A DNA stretch of 64,000 nt from Myxococcus dinghuensis (GCF_024198235.1 NZ_JAKCFB010000019.1:1-64000), one strand, 5' to 3'; positions 1-8,718 are shown, counted from the stretch's first letter. Notes: generated by a model not told the origin, from the letters alone. Program-made: numbers and translations.

Positions 1-210
1 CACCGAGGTCGCCGCGCTCTTCTATTCCCTCATCGAGACGGCACGCCTGCGGGGGGAGGACCCCGGGCACTATCTGCGGCGTGCCGCTCTCGCCGCCATC
101 GAGAACCCAGGCACGGTCACACTTCCGGAGAGTCAGGACTGACGGCAGCTCCCGCCGGTCGTCCCGGGCGGGTCAGCACGGCGCCGGGACGGGGCACGGC
201 GAACAGTTAC
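1..210 (+). mobile_element. Right end of an IS66-family insertion element
   Basis: The window opens inside an IS66-type element. The evidence is the transposase C-terminus at 2-142 followed by a short non-coding tail ending in ...GTTAC at 206-210. Read inwards, the tip is GTAAC, as is common for IS66-family ends. The boundary is set independently by the neighbouring exonuclease-like gene, whose homology stops exactly at 211. The left end and the 8-bp target duplication expected for this family lie outside the window; the flanking 8 bp here is ggtggtcc at 211-218. Confidence 0.75.
2..142 (+). CDS. IS66 family transposase, C-terminal fragment (cut by window start)
   Basis: The last 46 codons of a transposase read in frame from position 2 to the TGA at 140-142. 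The visible peptide contains VAALFYSLIETARLRGEDP followed by a YLRRAALAAIENPG stretch. This matches the conserved C-terminal segment of IS66 TnpC-type transposases (A-x-FYSL-[IV]-E-[ST]-A-[KR]-L...P..YL). The catalytic DDE core would be upstream of the window. Nothing suggests the gene itself is broken; it is only truncated by the window. Confidence 0.8.
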   Translation, partial: TEVAALFYSLIETARLRGEDPGHYLRRAALAAIENPGTVTLPESQD

Positions 211-937
211 GGTGGTCCTCTTCGTGCCCAACAGCCACAACAACGGGAATTAACTTCGCAACCTCCGCGACTGCTTCAACCACAGCAGGGTGGCTAAATG
301 GGAGGAGCTGCCATTTCTCCGAAGTGCCACCACGAGCAAGCACGATGGCACGAACATCGTGCACGCGGGCGGCCTGGCGCACTCCGGCGGCTATGCTCTC
401 CGCGGAGCCCAAGTCCACATACTCAAAGCCGGGGAATCCAGGGTCGAGATAGTTTGCCCCCTCGAGGACTTTCCGAATGTCCTTCTCGCCAGCGGTGCCC
501 TGCCCCGTGACGATGACGGGGCGACGAATGGTCCGCGTCTCCTTCACCGGGACGTGCCCCACCAGAGCCCTCTCGACGGCGGCGAGCCATTCTATATGCC
601 GGGCGGATTGCCGTCCGAGTTGGGTGAGAGAGGTGATGCGCAGGCGGACCAATTTCTGGAGGGTCTTCGCCTTCTGGTCCTCCTCGAACGCCCCCTCGAC
701 GAGGACGATGTCACCCTCCCTCGGAAGGGCGAGGCGCGCGGAGAGTAGAGCGTTGATGTAGCGGCCATCGCTCGCTCGCTGAAGCCACAGGAAGCGTCCA
801 CCCTTATTGCCGAGGTGAATGGAGAGAACCTCGGCTTCGAAGTGAGTCGGCCCATGCGGGGTCCCCACCACCGCCTGGAATGAGCTCTTCTTCTTGCTGC
901 CTCGGCCCCCTCCAGTCGAACAACCGCGACCCGTCAT
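211..937 (-). pseudogene. Exonuclease VII large subunit (XseA)-like gene, truncated by IS66
   Basis: An open frame runs leftwards from the ATG at 935-937. The first ~110 residues look like an OB-fold (FLWLQRASDGRYINALLSA, then a beta-rich stretch). After that come hallmarks of the XseA nuclease core: PVIVTGQGTAGEKDIRKVL, RAIVLARGGTSEKWQLLPF (compare ARGGGS-[LI]-EDLW-x-F in XseA) and IPVVVAVGHEEDH (compare IP-V-x-S-x-[IV]-GHE-x-D). The match stops at H of GHEEDH, which is exactly where the IS66 tip begins. The frame then reads about a dozen foreign residues to a stop at 173. XseA is normally about 400-450 aa, so roughly the C-terminal half, including the coiled coil, is lost or lies beyond the IS. 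No xseB-like partner is visible. Being short and isolated, it may be an accessory XseA homologue rather than the housekeeping copy. Confidence 0.7.
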
Positions 938-1003
938 GCCAGCCCCCGCGAGAAGTGCGTTGAACTACCTGCTGGGCTGGCTACCTAGCAAATGCGTCTG
1001 ACA

Positions 1004-1631
1004 TGCCCCCACAGAAACCCCAGTGTCGTCCAGCCGCGGAGAAGACGACTCGGCGCGTCAGGCGGCTCGCACTGGCGACCAGCTGAGGTTTCCGCCCTAC
1101 CCGCAGTTCCTGTCCTCCTGGCTGCCATCCACGACCTCCTGGCCAGTTTCGCCGCAGCGCGCAAGCCGACTCGCTGGACTGCTGCGACCGCGAGGCCATG
1201 GGGTTTGTCGCCACAACCGGGGGCCTCACCGGCGAGCTGGTGCGCGATTTGCTCGCCGAGACGCTCGAGGCCCGGTTCGGCGCGGGCTGCCACCAGGCGC
1301 CTCACCCAATTGAATGGCTCACCGACAACGCGCCGGCCTTCACGGCCCACCAGACGCGCGAATTCGGGGCCAGCCTGGGGCTGCGCATCCGCACCACGCC
1401 GGCCTACTCGCCAGAGAGCAACGGCATGGCGGAGTCCTTCGTGAAGAGCTTCAATCGCGACTACGTGTACCTCAACCGCCTCGACAGCGCCGAGGTGGTC
1501 CTCCAACATCTGCCCCGCTGGTTCGACGACTACAACACCGTGCATCCTCACAAGGCGCTGAAGATGCGCTCCCCACGCGAGTTCTGGCTCGCGACTTCAA
1601 CCCGCTGACCGTGTCCGATTTGACGGGGGCA
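1004..1631 (+). mobile_element. Internally deleted IS3-family element
   Basis: The 3' half of an IS3-type transposase gene (1198-1608) lies between short inverted ends: TGCCCCC at 1004-1010 and GGGGGCA at 1625-1631. Flanking trinucleotides (ACA before, ACT after) are close to, but not, a perfect 3-bp duplication. Full IS3 elements are about 1.2-1.5 kb, so roughly half, including orfA and the start of orfB, is missing. The stretch 1011-1170 has no recognisable coding content. Confidence 0.5.
1174..1608 (+). pseudogene. IS3-family transposase OrfB, C-terminal remnant
   Basis: Homology begins at the LDCCDREAMGF-like segment near 1174 and runs to the TGA at 1606-1608. The rve (DDE) core is recognisable: WLTDNAPAFTA carries the second catalytic Asp, and YSPESNGMAESFVKSFNRDY carries the catalytic Glu, followed by the W-x-x-[DE]-YN-x-x-[RH]-PHKAL motif and SPREF typical of IS3 OrfB C-termini. 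The first catalytic Asp is probably the D of LDCCDREA. The N-terminal part and orfA are missing. An ATG at 1198 opens the frame but is internal to the family alignment. Not functional. Confidence 0.85.
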
Positions 1632-1708
1632 ACTCCAGCAGCTCGTGCGACTCCCCTCCGCTCCAGTCCTCACTTTCAGCTAGCCTTCCATTTTTCCTAT
1701 GCTCCCGC

Positions 1709-4700
1709 ATGAGGAAGGAGTCGCTTACGGACGTGTCCGCACAAACAACAGAGCAGGCTTTGGCGACCATTACGAACGAGGGCCTCTTCGAGAGGCTGGC
1801 GACGGCCATCCTTCGAGAAGCCGACCCCGACTACGCATCGCTGGCACACACTGGCGTCAATGCCGCGGGAAAGACCGTCAAGTCGCCACTCGACGGAATC
1901 TGCTTCGTCCAGGGCGCCAATCCGCCCCACATGATCGCCGTCCACCACACCATCACCGCACGAGACGGTCTAGAGAAAAAATGGCTCCATGACATCTCGA
2001 GGGTGAAGCCACGCAAAGGGACGAAGCCGAAGGCTCCGGCGGGGGATATCCTCAAGACAGCAGAGCTGGTCGCGCAAGAAAGAACACGAACGCCGAATCT
2101 GCGTGCAACGTTGGTCCTCACCACCAACGAGGAGCCAAGCGAAGGGCTGGTTCGCGACGTCGTGGCGGCAGGGAGCGCGCACGCGATTGTGATTGACCTA
2201 TGGTCACGCTCGAGGCTGAGCCACTTTCTTGATCATCACCCCAGGGGCCAGTGGCTCCGCCGCGCCCATCTCGGCATCGAGCAGGAACAGCTCTCGTCCG
2301 AGCTGCTCCATGAGTTGTCTAAGAAGAGCCTAGAGGCGGCCTGCCCACTGGATGACCCGTCCACCTGGATCCCGCGGACACTGGACACGGTCTTGAGTGC
2401 GAGCCTCGCTCGTGACGTGACCTTCCTGGTAGCAGGTTCCGGCATGGGCAAGTCCGTGGCCTGCCATCGCAAACTCGCCGCGCATGTGGACAGCGGTGGA
2501 TTCGGGCTCGTACTTCCTCACGTGGCGGTCGAGTCCTCGATGACACTCGACCAAGCCATTTCGGCGACGCTGCGCCAATTGCACCCCGCGTTAGCCGTGA
2601 CGGGCCCGTCGGCCCTCTCGCTGTGCTCACCTGAGCACCCGCTGCTGCTCGCTGTCGAGGACATAAATCGCTCTGGACGCCCTCAATTGCTGCTGGAGAA
2701 GCTCGTCAGTTGGCGGCGTATACCGGGCAAACAGGAGACTGGGGCACTGCCCCCGTGGCGTCTCATTTGCCCGTTGTGGCCGGAGACGCTCAGCGCATTG
2801 AGCGAGCAGGCCCAGAAGCTCATCGCCTCTCTCATCATCACAACAGGCCGCTTCAGCGAAGACGAAGGCCGCGACGCTGTTGCCACTCGGGCACGAAGGA
2901 CCGGGTATGAATTCAGCCCTTTGGCCGCCAAGGAGATTACGAAGGCGCTAGGTCACGATCCACTCCTCATTGCACTCCATGATCCGGGGACTGAGCCTGC
3001 TCCCTACCGAGTCATCTGTGGCTTCGTAGAGCGTTCGCTCTCTCGAGCCTCTACAGGAGCGAAGGACTATCCGGCTGCCCAGTACCGCCAAGCCTTTCGG
3101 GCGCTTGCTGGTGAGATGCTTGCGAGCCGTCAGCTAGAGCCGACGTGGCGTGAAGTGAGCAGTTGGAAGAGCCTACAGGGCGAGCCTCTGCGGCTCATCA
3201 GCAGCCTGGCCCAGCAAGGGGAGTTGATTCGCATCGCAGGGCCTTCAGACGAACAACGGTTGGTGTTCCGCCACGACCGCATTCGAGATTGGCTCCTAGC
3301 AGATGCTACGGCTGAACTGGATCGCGGGGAAGCCTTGGCCGATACGATATTGACAGAACCGTATCTCGCGGAGGTGTTCGGTACCGTTCTTGCGTGGGAA
3401 CGCCCGTTGGCAGGCATCCTCCAAAGAGTTGCCTACTCAAACCCACTTGCGCTCTTCTACGCATTGCGCCTGCTGGGCGAGAACGCCGGGCCGCATGGGG
3501 AAGCGATTGTCCAGGCCATCCACCAATGGATTGACGAGCCAAGCACACGAGATCCTTCAAACAAGCACCTGAGGCGGGAAGCGCTCGCAATTCTGGCGGA
3601 GACGGATTCTCGTGCGGTACCAGGCATTGTTCACAAATTCCCGGATCGAACGACGTGGAGCTCATTCGCTCGGTTTCGCAATGGTGACCTGTCGGGCGGA
3701 ATCGAGGCCTGCTTTCGTTCTGCACCAGGCATTGGATCACCGTGGCGAGACTTCCAAATCGCCCATGCAAAGTTCCGCTATGGAAAACGCCTGTCCGATG
3801 CCTTGGAAAAGTATCTCAGGTTGCCAAGCTTGAACAGTCCGTCGAGAGTGGGCGCCTTGCGTCTTGCTGGCCACTTGGCGGATCCAAATCTGGCTCCTGC
3901 GATAGAAGCGTGCTGGGTCACTGACGAGAACCGCTCCGTTCATCTGGCCGACTACTTGTGGGCATTCGCGGAGTGCTGCGGAGAGGATCCTCCGCGCTAT
4001 CTCAATCCTATCTGTAGTGCTTGGGCCTCACTTCCCGATGAACCGACGCGAGAGGGGTTTCCGTCGCCGCGCGACGAATGCGCGAGCGGCGAAGTGCGTT
4101 GGGCATTTAGACAATGGCCACCGACGGCCGCCATCAAATACTTCATCCAACGCGCATCGCAAGAGGACCTCCGCTGGCAAATCACATACATGCTTCATGG
4201 AATAGATGAACCAAGCGCCGTCTTGTTTGTAGCCCGCGAGCTTGCGGCCGTTCACCGGCGCTTTGAGGGGACAGCTTCCACGTCGACTTTCGCCATGACA
4301 GCACCAGACGAATGGCGCCATGCTCAAGAAAATGGCCGACCAATGTCGAAGGCATCTCGAGACCTATTGCTTGAGGCATGGCAATCCAAGGGAAACGACA
4401 AGCACTTCCGTAGGGCAGCATTTTCTCTATGGTCCCAGACCAAAGGCCCTAAAGACCTAGAAGTTCTTCGCACAACCACACCCTCCGCCGAGTTGGCGGA
4501 CAAGGTTCTGGCAGCACGACTGATTCGTGAAGACCAGCTGGCGATTCCAGCGATGATCGAGAGAATAACCTCAGAGGGCGGCCATTATTGGTGGCAGTAC
4601 GGGCGATATTTATGGTCACCGGCGCTCACTCAAACTATCGATGAGGAGTTCGGTAGACGCGGGGCATTGGCGAAGCAGTCTTGGGAGGATGGCTCCAAGC

Positions 4701-5419
4701 TTGATTCAGACTGGATTACATCCGAGTTGATTCAACGGCTTCCAACAGACGAGGCTGAACGCCTTCTTCTCAAACATTGGCACCACCTTCGTTTCGGTTC
4801 GCGGTTTGTGCAAGCAGCGCTCTACGTCTGCACGCCACGTCTCTTGGACGCCGCGAGAGCAGCTATCAAAGACTGCCCTCAGCCCGACATGCTTCTGCGG
4901 CATTTCAGCCTCCGTGTGGGCATAAACACACGCGACCGCCCGGGGCTCACTCGTGAAGAGCAAGTATCGGCGATGGCCCCATATCTTCACCTGCTCTCCC
5001 CCGAGGACATCAACTCCTTATGGGAAACATGTAATGACCGCTGCTGGTTCTCACTTCGGCGTGGGCTCCTGGATAAGGCCCTTAAAGAGCCGTACAGTGA
5101 ACGCCAATGGAATCCTGACCGCCTTGTTTCGGAACTCGACAAGACACTGACGACGAAACAAACTGTTTGGATAGACCATCTGCTCGGCCACTTCCTCGAA
5201 GCCAATGTCTCGTGGTCCGAGATTCTTGCGGTAATGACCCGTTGGCTCGAAGAGCGTCGCTCACTTCAAGCTTTGCGAATCGTCGCCGCCGCCATCTTGC
5301 ATCAGGGGACACGCGACGACATGTCCGCGCTAAAGATCGCTCAGGCAATGCCTGAACCCGAAGCGAAGCAACTATTTGCGGACACACAGTTCGCCCTGCG
5401 TCGCAAGAGCCTTCGCTAG
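1709..5419 (+). CDS. STAND-like P-loop NTPase with nuclease-like N-terminal domain (candidate defence protein)
   Basis: A 1236-residue protein. Residues ~25-185 form an alpha/beta domain with the motif SPLDGICFVQG (D62) followed by PPHMIAVHHTIT. The spacing resembles a PD-(D/E)XK nuclease fold in which E-x-K is replaced by H-H-T, so catalysis is uncertain. Residues ~240-330 are a P-loop NTPase: Walker A GSGMGKS at 243-249 and Walker B LLLAVED at 312-318. The remaining ~800 residues are helical, with many Trp/Leu-rich repeats and no recognisable catalytic motif, as expected for a sensor array. This architecture (effector - NTPase - long helical C-terminus) is that of STAND ATPases such as Avs-type anti-phage proteins. 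G+C is clearly below that of the chromosomal genes further on. It stands alone between IS elements. The ATG at 1709 is the first in frame, with no strong RBS (gene start 0.6). The stop TAG lies inside the CTAG target duplication of the next IS, but reconstruction shows the reading frame end is unchanged. Function is inferred, not shown. Confidence 0.7.
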   Translation: MRKESLTDVSAQTTEQALATITNEGLFERLATAILREADPDYASLAHTGVNAAGKTVKSPLDGICFVQGANPPHMIAVHHTITARDGLEKKWLHDISRVKPRKGTKPKAPAGDILKTAELVAQERTRTPNLRATLVLTTNEEPSEGLVRDVVAAGSAHAIVIDLWSRSRLSHFLDHHPRGQWLRRAHLGIEQEQLSSELLHELSKKSLEAACPLDDPSTWIPRTLDTVLSASLARDVTFLVAGSGMGKSVACHRKLAAHVDSGGFGLVLPHVAVESSMTLDQAISATLRQLHPALAVTGPSALSLCSPEHPLLLAVEDINRSGRPQLLLEKLVSWRRIPGKQETGALPPWRLICPLWPETLSALSEQAQKLIASLIITTGRFSEDEGRDAVATRARRTGYEFSPLAAKEITKALGHDPLLIALHDPGTEPAPYRVICGFVERSLSRASTGAKDYPAAQYRQAFRALAGEMLASRQLEPTWREVSSWKSLQGEPLRLISSLAQQGELIRIAGPSDEQRLVFRHDRIRDWLLADATAELDRGEALADTILTEPYLAEVFGTVLAWERPLAGILQRVAYSNPLALFYALRLLGENAGPHGEAIVQAIHQWIDEPSTRDPSNKHLRREALAILAETDSRAVPGIVHKFPDRTTWSSFARFRNGDLSGGIEACFRSAPGIGSPWRDFQIAHAKFRYGKRLSDALEKYLRLPSLNSPSRVGALRLAGHLADPNLAPAIEACWVTDENRSVHLADYLWAFAECCGEDPPRYLNPICSAWASLPDEPTREGFPSPRDECASGEVRWAFRQWPPTAAIKYFIQRASQEDLRWQITYMLHGIDEPSAVLFVARELAAVHRRFEGTASTSTFAMTAPDEWRHAQENGRPMSKASRDLLLEAWQSKGNDKHFRRAAFSLWSQTKGPKDLEVLRTTTPSAELADKVLAARLIREDQLAIPAMIERITSEGGHYWWQYGRYLWSPALTQTIDEEFGRRGALAKQSWEDGSKLDSDWITSELIQRLPTDEAERLLLKHWHHLRFGSRFVQAALYVCTPRLLDAARAAIKDCPQPDMLLRHFSLRVGINTRDRPGLTREEQVSAMAPYLHLLSPEDINSLWETCNDRCWFSLRRGLLDKALKEPYSERQWNPDRLVSELDKTLTTKQTVWIDHLLGHFLEANVSWSEILAVMTRWLEERRSLQALRIVAAAILHQGTRDDMSALKIAQAMPEPEAKQLFADTQFALRRKSLR

Positions 5420-5431
5420 CAGGGTGTTGAT

Positions 5432-5464
5432 GAAGCCCGGTTTGTAGGCATGAGACCGGGCTTC
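5432..5464. repeat. Subterminal inverted repeat of the IS5-type element
   Basis: GAAGCCCGGT (5432-5441) and ACCGGGCTTC (5455-5464) form a perfect 10-bp stem with a 13-nt loop, just inside the left tip. It lies downstream of both the NTPase gene (rightward) and the transposase gene (leftward). It could block transcription crossing the element end or terminate either gene. No T-tract is seen. Confidence 0.5.
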
Positions 5465-5518
5465 TCGTGTCCTCCGCTCTCAACCTTGCCATCGGCGGGG
5501 GCGACGGGCGGTGAGTGG

Positions 5519-6946
5519 CTATGCGGCGGCCAGCCGCGCCATCCGCACCAGATTGTACGCGGCGCCCACCAGGTAGGCCGCCAACTCCATCCGCTCCCTG
5601 CCTTTGAAACGCGTCTTGCGGAAGCCTCCCACCGTCTTCATCCAGCCCCAGACTTCTTCGATTCGCTTCCGTGCCCTCTGGCTGATGGCGTAGCCGGCGG
5701 GCCTTGTCGTTCGCCGGTCGATGGCCGAGCGGCGTCGAGAAGCCGTCGTCTGAGCAATGTGAGGCGTCACCCCCATGCGCCGACAGTCAGCGACGAAGTC
5801 CGCCGTGTCGTAGCCCTTGTCCGCCCCCACCGAAGCGCGCTTGTTCCGGGACTTCAGCCCATCGAGCATCATCACCGCCGCGTCGCGCTCGGCGTAGCCA
5901 TCCGCTGGCATCACCGCGAGGTCCACGAGCAGCCCGTTGCGGTTCTCCATGACGCCATTGAGGCTGTAGGTGTTGCGAGGCGCGCTGGTTGATGGACGGG
6001 TGATCCGACTGGATGATGGACGCCGGAATCCCGAGTCGGTTCAAGGACCTACGGCCGCCTGGCGGCGGTGCCCTACGGGCAGCCTTGAGCCGCCTCGTGC
6101 TCCGGCTCGGGCTGCAACCGTCGATTCCCCAAGGGGAATCGCCTCAAGGCGTGCCCATCATCGGCAGTGACACCCGGTCGAGCACGCTCGTGATGGACTC
6201 CAGTGGTTCCGCGTGCTTGCTGGAAGTGCCCATCAACGAGCCGGTCCGTGGAACGCCGTGGAACCATCAAATAGCGTGCGCAGTAACAGTAGGCCAACCG
6301 CGCCTCCTTGCCGTTGCCCTTGCGCGCCAGCCGCGCCTCCGGGTCCGTCTTCGAAGCGTGCGTCGTGTTGCCTCGCTTCTGCCCGTGAAAGTTCACCGTC
6401 GGGTTGCCCTTGTCGTCGGGCGGCTCCCTCTTGTCGTCCTTCTCGTCCTCGTCCTCGTCCTTTGGGCGGAACGACTTCAGCGACGCCCAGGCCTCGATGA
6501 GGCTGCCATCCACGCTGAAGTGCTCGTTGCTGGTGAGCCCCGTGCTTTGCGCCTGGCCCATCACCGCCATGAAGAATCTCCGGGCGATGTCATGCTCCAG
6601 CAGCTGGTCCCGGTTCTGCGAGAAGGTGCTGTGGTCGAAGGGAGGCGTCCTCCATCCCCATGTCGAGGAACCATCGGAACAAGAGGTTGTAGTCGAGCTG
6701 CTCGCAGAAGAGCCGCTCGCTTCTCACCGAGTAGAACGCCATGAGGAGGCAGGACTTCAGCAACTGCTCTGGCGGAATGCTCGGCCGGCCCGTGCCGCTG
6801 TACATCTCATCGAACGTAGGCGAGAGCGTTGCCAGTGCGGCGTCCGCCATGTCCTTCACTCTGCGCAGCGGATGGCCCGCGGGCACCCGGTCTCCCGGCG
6901 TCCTCAAGCTGAACAGCGTCGTCTGCTGCTTGGGCCGTCCGCGCAT
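5519..6946 (-). pseudogene. IS5-type DDE transposase, frameshifted and interrupted
   Basis: Three collinear fragments make one transposase of about 365 aa. Fragment 1 (6946 to ~6635) is the N-terminal domain with RPSIPPEQLLKSCLLMAFYS and RLFCEQLDYNLLFRWFLDMG. One extra C in a CCC run near 6634-6640 shifts the frame. Fragment 2 continues to ~6289 with SNEHFSVDGSLIEAWASLKS (first catalytic Asp) and THASKTDPEARLARKGNGKE. It breaks off at ...RLAY where a 318-bp element is inserted. Fragment 3 (5965-5519) resumes with SLNGVMENRNGL and carries GADKGYDTADFV (second Asp) and KRIEEVWGWMKTVGG (catalytic Glu region). Removing the insert and one copy of its 5-bp duplication restores L-A-Y-S-L-N-G-V in frame. 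Inactive as it stands. Confidence 0.85.
5971..6288. mobile_element. 318-bp MITE-like insertion inside the IS5 transposase gene
   Basis: The sequence between the duplicated pentamer GTAGG (5966-5970 and 6289-6293) interrupts the transposase gene and has no homology to it. Its ends are imperfect inverted repeats: TGTTGCGAGGCGCGC at 5971-5985, and the inverted right end reads TGTTACTGCGCACGC (10 of 15 identical). It holds a perfect 9-bp hairpin at 6122-6141 (CGATTCCCC-AA-GGGGAATCG) and no convincing gene. Size, duplication, termini and lack of coding capacity fit a non-autonomous miniature element. Its parent transposon is not identifiable here. Confidence 0.6.
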
Positions 6947-7084
6947 CGCTGCCTCCGATGCGCGGAGGACACCACGTCACGGTGCGGGGTGTCGATCCCC
7001 CGGAGGGGTTTCTCAACACCCTGCTAGGGCAGGAACTTCCCCTCTTGCCCATGTTGGGACTTTCCTGGGTGAGCCTTCTCTGAA

Positions 7085-8491
7085 TCAACGCCGCCCCAAG
7101 CGAGAAGGGGTTGGGGGGAACGCCACCACAACGAGAGCAACAACCAGCGTTACCGATGTGCCCCCAATCCCTTCCTTGGAGGTTACTCGCCTCACCTGGA
7201 TCTGCTCTTTCTCCTGCGCCAAATGCTTACCACCGTCCATATGGCGGTGCTTGTCCAGGATAAGCAGGCACCCCAAGCCACTCCCTCTGCTCGAGGCATA
7301 CTCCGCAGCCTGTTGCAGGTTAGCGTCTACCTGACCTAGGGACTCCCCTCCTAGGTCACGGACCTTGAGTTCGACGGGCATTGATCCAAGCAGAAAGTCA
7401 ATCCTGCCTTTTGCGGTCTGAACCTCCCGTTCGACGAGCCCACCACGCGCTTCAAGAAACTGATGCAACTGCTCCTGAAAACCCTTCTCACTGAGTCTTG
7501 GAGACCACTTATGCGGAGCCTTGCGCTGAGCTGCCTGGTAGTGCATCAACGTAACAAGGGCGGTCCATGCATCCGCAGGTAGTCGAGACGCCAACTCCAA
7601 ACCAAGGGCCTCCCGCTCAATGCTGCGTGCCAACCACTCGGAAGTGGTCTCGACGCCGGAGGCGACCGCAGGAAAAGGGTTATCGGCCAGAACACGGGCA
7701 CGAGCTCCAGCAAGCTCGCTTAGCAGTTCACGCAGGTGAGCCTCGCGAGCATCGAAGCCAAACCCGTCAAAAACAGAGAGCACTAAATCAACGCGATCAA
7801 GCATCTCGACTGGAAGACGAGCCTCCCGGAGATTCCTTTGGAGTTGTTCAAACTTGACACTCTCCCCGACAACGTGAGCAGCCAGCAGTCGCTGCAGCTC
7901 TGCGATAGCATCATCAAGCCGTTGAGGCGCAGAGGGTAGAAGCGCCCTGACCGCCTTCGCGCGAAGATGACGTGGAACATCTCCAGCAGACTCAAACTCC
8001 CAACTGGCCATACGACTAGTATGAACAGCGTCACTGGCGAGCACATCCCGGCGAATGTGATCTGCCGGAAAGACAACCGTTGCACGAATCCTAATTCTGC
8101 TAATCCCGAGGAACGTGAGGTCGACCCCCAATGCAGGGTCAGCAAATGAGATCCCGCCGTTCGAGACATCAGCAAGTGAGCGCCGAAGCATACGCACTGC
8201 GAAAAGCCTCCGCCCTTTTGGAGGAATTCCACCCTTGAGATGGGAACCTACTTGATATCTCCCAAGTTCAAGGACCCCAGCCTCCCAGGGTGGGGTGCAG
8301 TTACCGTCGTCGCACACAAGCTCGACTCTATTCTCTGTCTCGGTGACAACGAAACCTACCCATCCATCGAGCGGAAACTCTGAGTCCCCGTCGTTCCGCA
8401 ACTCAAGCGCGAGTACCTCTTGCACGTCCCCATTGGCCTGGACGAACGCGATGCGCTCCATGCTTCCACTAAGTGGCGAGACGGTACTCAT
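7085..8491 (-). CDS. PD-(D/E)XK nuclease-domain protein, last gene of a four-gene small-protein operon
   Basis: 468 aa from the ATG at 8491, which overlaps the TGA of the preceding small gene by one base (TGATG). A GTG one codon upstream is also possible. The N-terminal ~150 residues are beta-rich and unrecognised (DGWVGFVVTETENRVELVCD, then IRIRATVVFPADHI). The middle (~170-300) is helical. The C-terminal domain holds a PD-(D/E)XK signature: EKGFQEQLHQFLEARGG, then GRIDFLL (D365) and PVELKV (E374, K376), followed by QQAAEYA, a Q-containing helix common in this superfamily. It therefore probably cuts DNA or RNA. The overlap means its translation depends on the small gene upstream. G+C is lower than in the core genome, and the gene sits 61 bp from an IS end, which suggests recent transfer. 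The role of the N-terminal region is unknown. Confidence 0.7.
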   Translation of the reverse strand: MSTVSPLSGSMERIAFVQANGDVQEVLALELRNDGDSEFPLDGWVGFVVTETENRVELVCDDGNCTPPWEAGVLELGRYQVGSHLKGGIPPKGRRLFAVRMLRRSLADVSNGGISFADPALGVDLTFLGISRIRIRATVVFPADHIRRDVLASDAVHTSRMASWEFESAGDVPRHLRAKAVRALLPSAPQRLDDAIAELQRLLAAHVVGESVKFEQLQRNLREARLPVEMLDRVDLVLSVFDGFGFDAREAHLRELLSELAGARARVLADNPFPAVASGVETTSEWLARSIEREALGLELASRLPADAWTALVTLMHYQAAQRKAPHKWSPRLSEKGFQEQLHQFLEARGGLVEREVQTAKGRIDFLLGSMPVELKVRDLGGESLGQVDANLQQAAEYASSRGSGLGCLLILDKHRHMDGGKHLAQEKEQIQVRRVTSKEGIGGTSVTLVVALVVVAFPPTPSRLGRR

Positions 8492-8718
8492 CACTTGTCC
8501 ATTTGCGGCTTGGGCGTCTGAGCCGCTCCTCCATCCTTGGACCCAGTCCCGTTCTCTGATTTGTGCGCCGGAGCCACGTCTCGGGATGCTGAGGGTGTGA
8601 CTCCTCCAGCTTGAGCAGGACGAATGCCCGCAGAGGCAAACGGACTCCTCGGCCCAGCCGTTACCCCTATTCCGTCCTGGCGGACCTGCCGGGTTCCACT
8701 ATTGCGATTGTCGCTCAT
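8491..8718 (-). CDS. Small protein C of the SPFA-motif family
   Basis: 75 aa, hydrophilic, rich in Gly, Ser, Pro and Ala. Residues 16-39 carry the core shared with the two upstream genes: GIGV at 16-19, SPFAS at 25-29 and P-x-Q-A-GG at 34-39, without gaps relative to the other two. No signal peptide, membrane segment or cysteine is present. An AAAGG box lies about 9 nt before the ATG. The stop TGA overlaps the ATG of the nuclease gene, so the two are translationally coupled. The tail (GSKDGGAAQTPKPQMDK) looks disordered. Function unknown: antitoxin-like, signal or substrate peptide, or RiPP-like precursor are all open. Confidence 0.7.
   Translation of the reverse strand: MSDNRNSGTRQVRQDGIGVTAGPRSPFASAGIRPAQAGGVTPSASRDVAPAHKSENGTGSKDGGAAQTPKPQMDK

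Larger units (their letters stand above)
5420..7023 (-). mobile_element. IS5-type element, decayed, with nested insertion
   Basis: Terminal inverted repeats CAGGGTGTTGA are identical over 11 bp at 5420-5430 and, inverted, at 7013-7023. A CTAG target duplication flanks them (5416-5419 and 7024-7027). CTAG/YTAR duplications and this DDE transposase type fit the IS5 superfamily; IS1182 is the alternative. The element is 1604 bp, but 323 bp of that is a later insertion with its duplication, so the original was about 1281 bp. The transposase gene fills it on the minus strand and is broken twice. Confidence 0.75.

Noticed and set aside
5787..6044. Minus-strand 85-codon frame inside the IS5-type element
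   Set aside because: It starts within the 318-bp insert and runs out of frame into transposase sequence; no RBS or homology.
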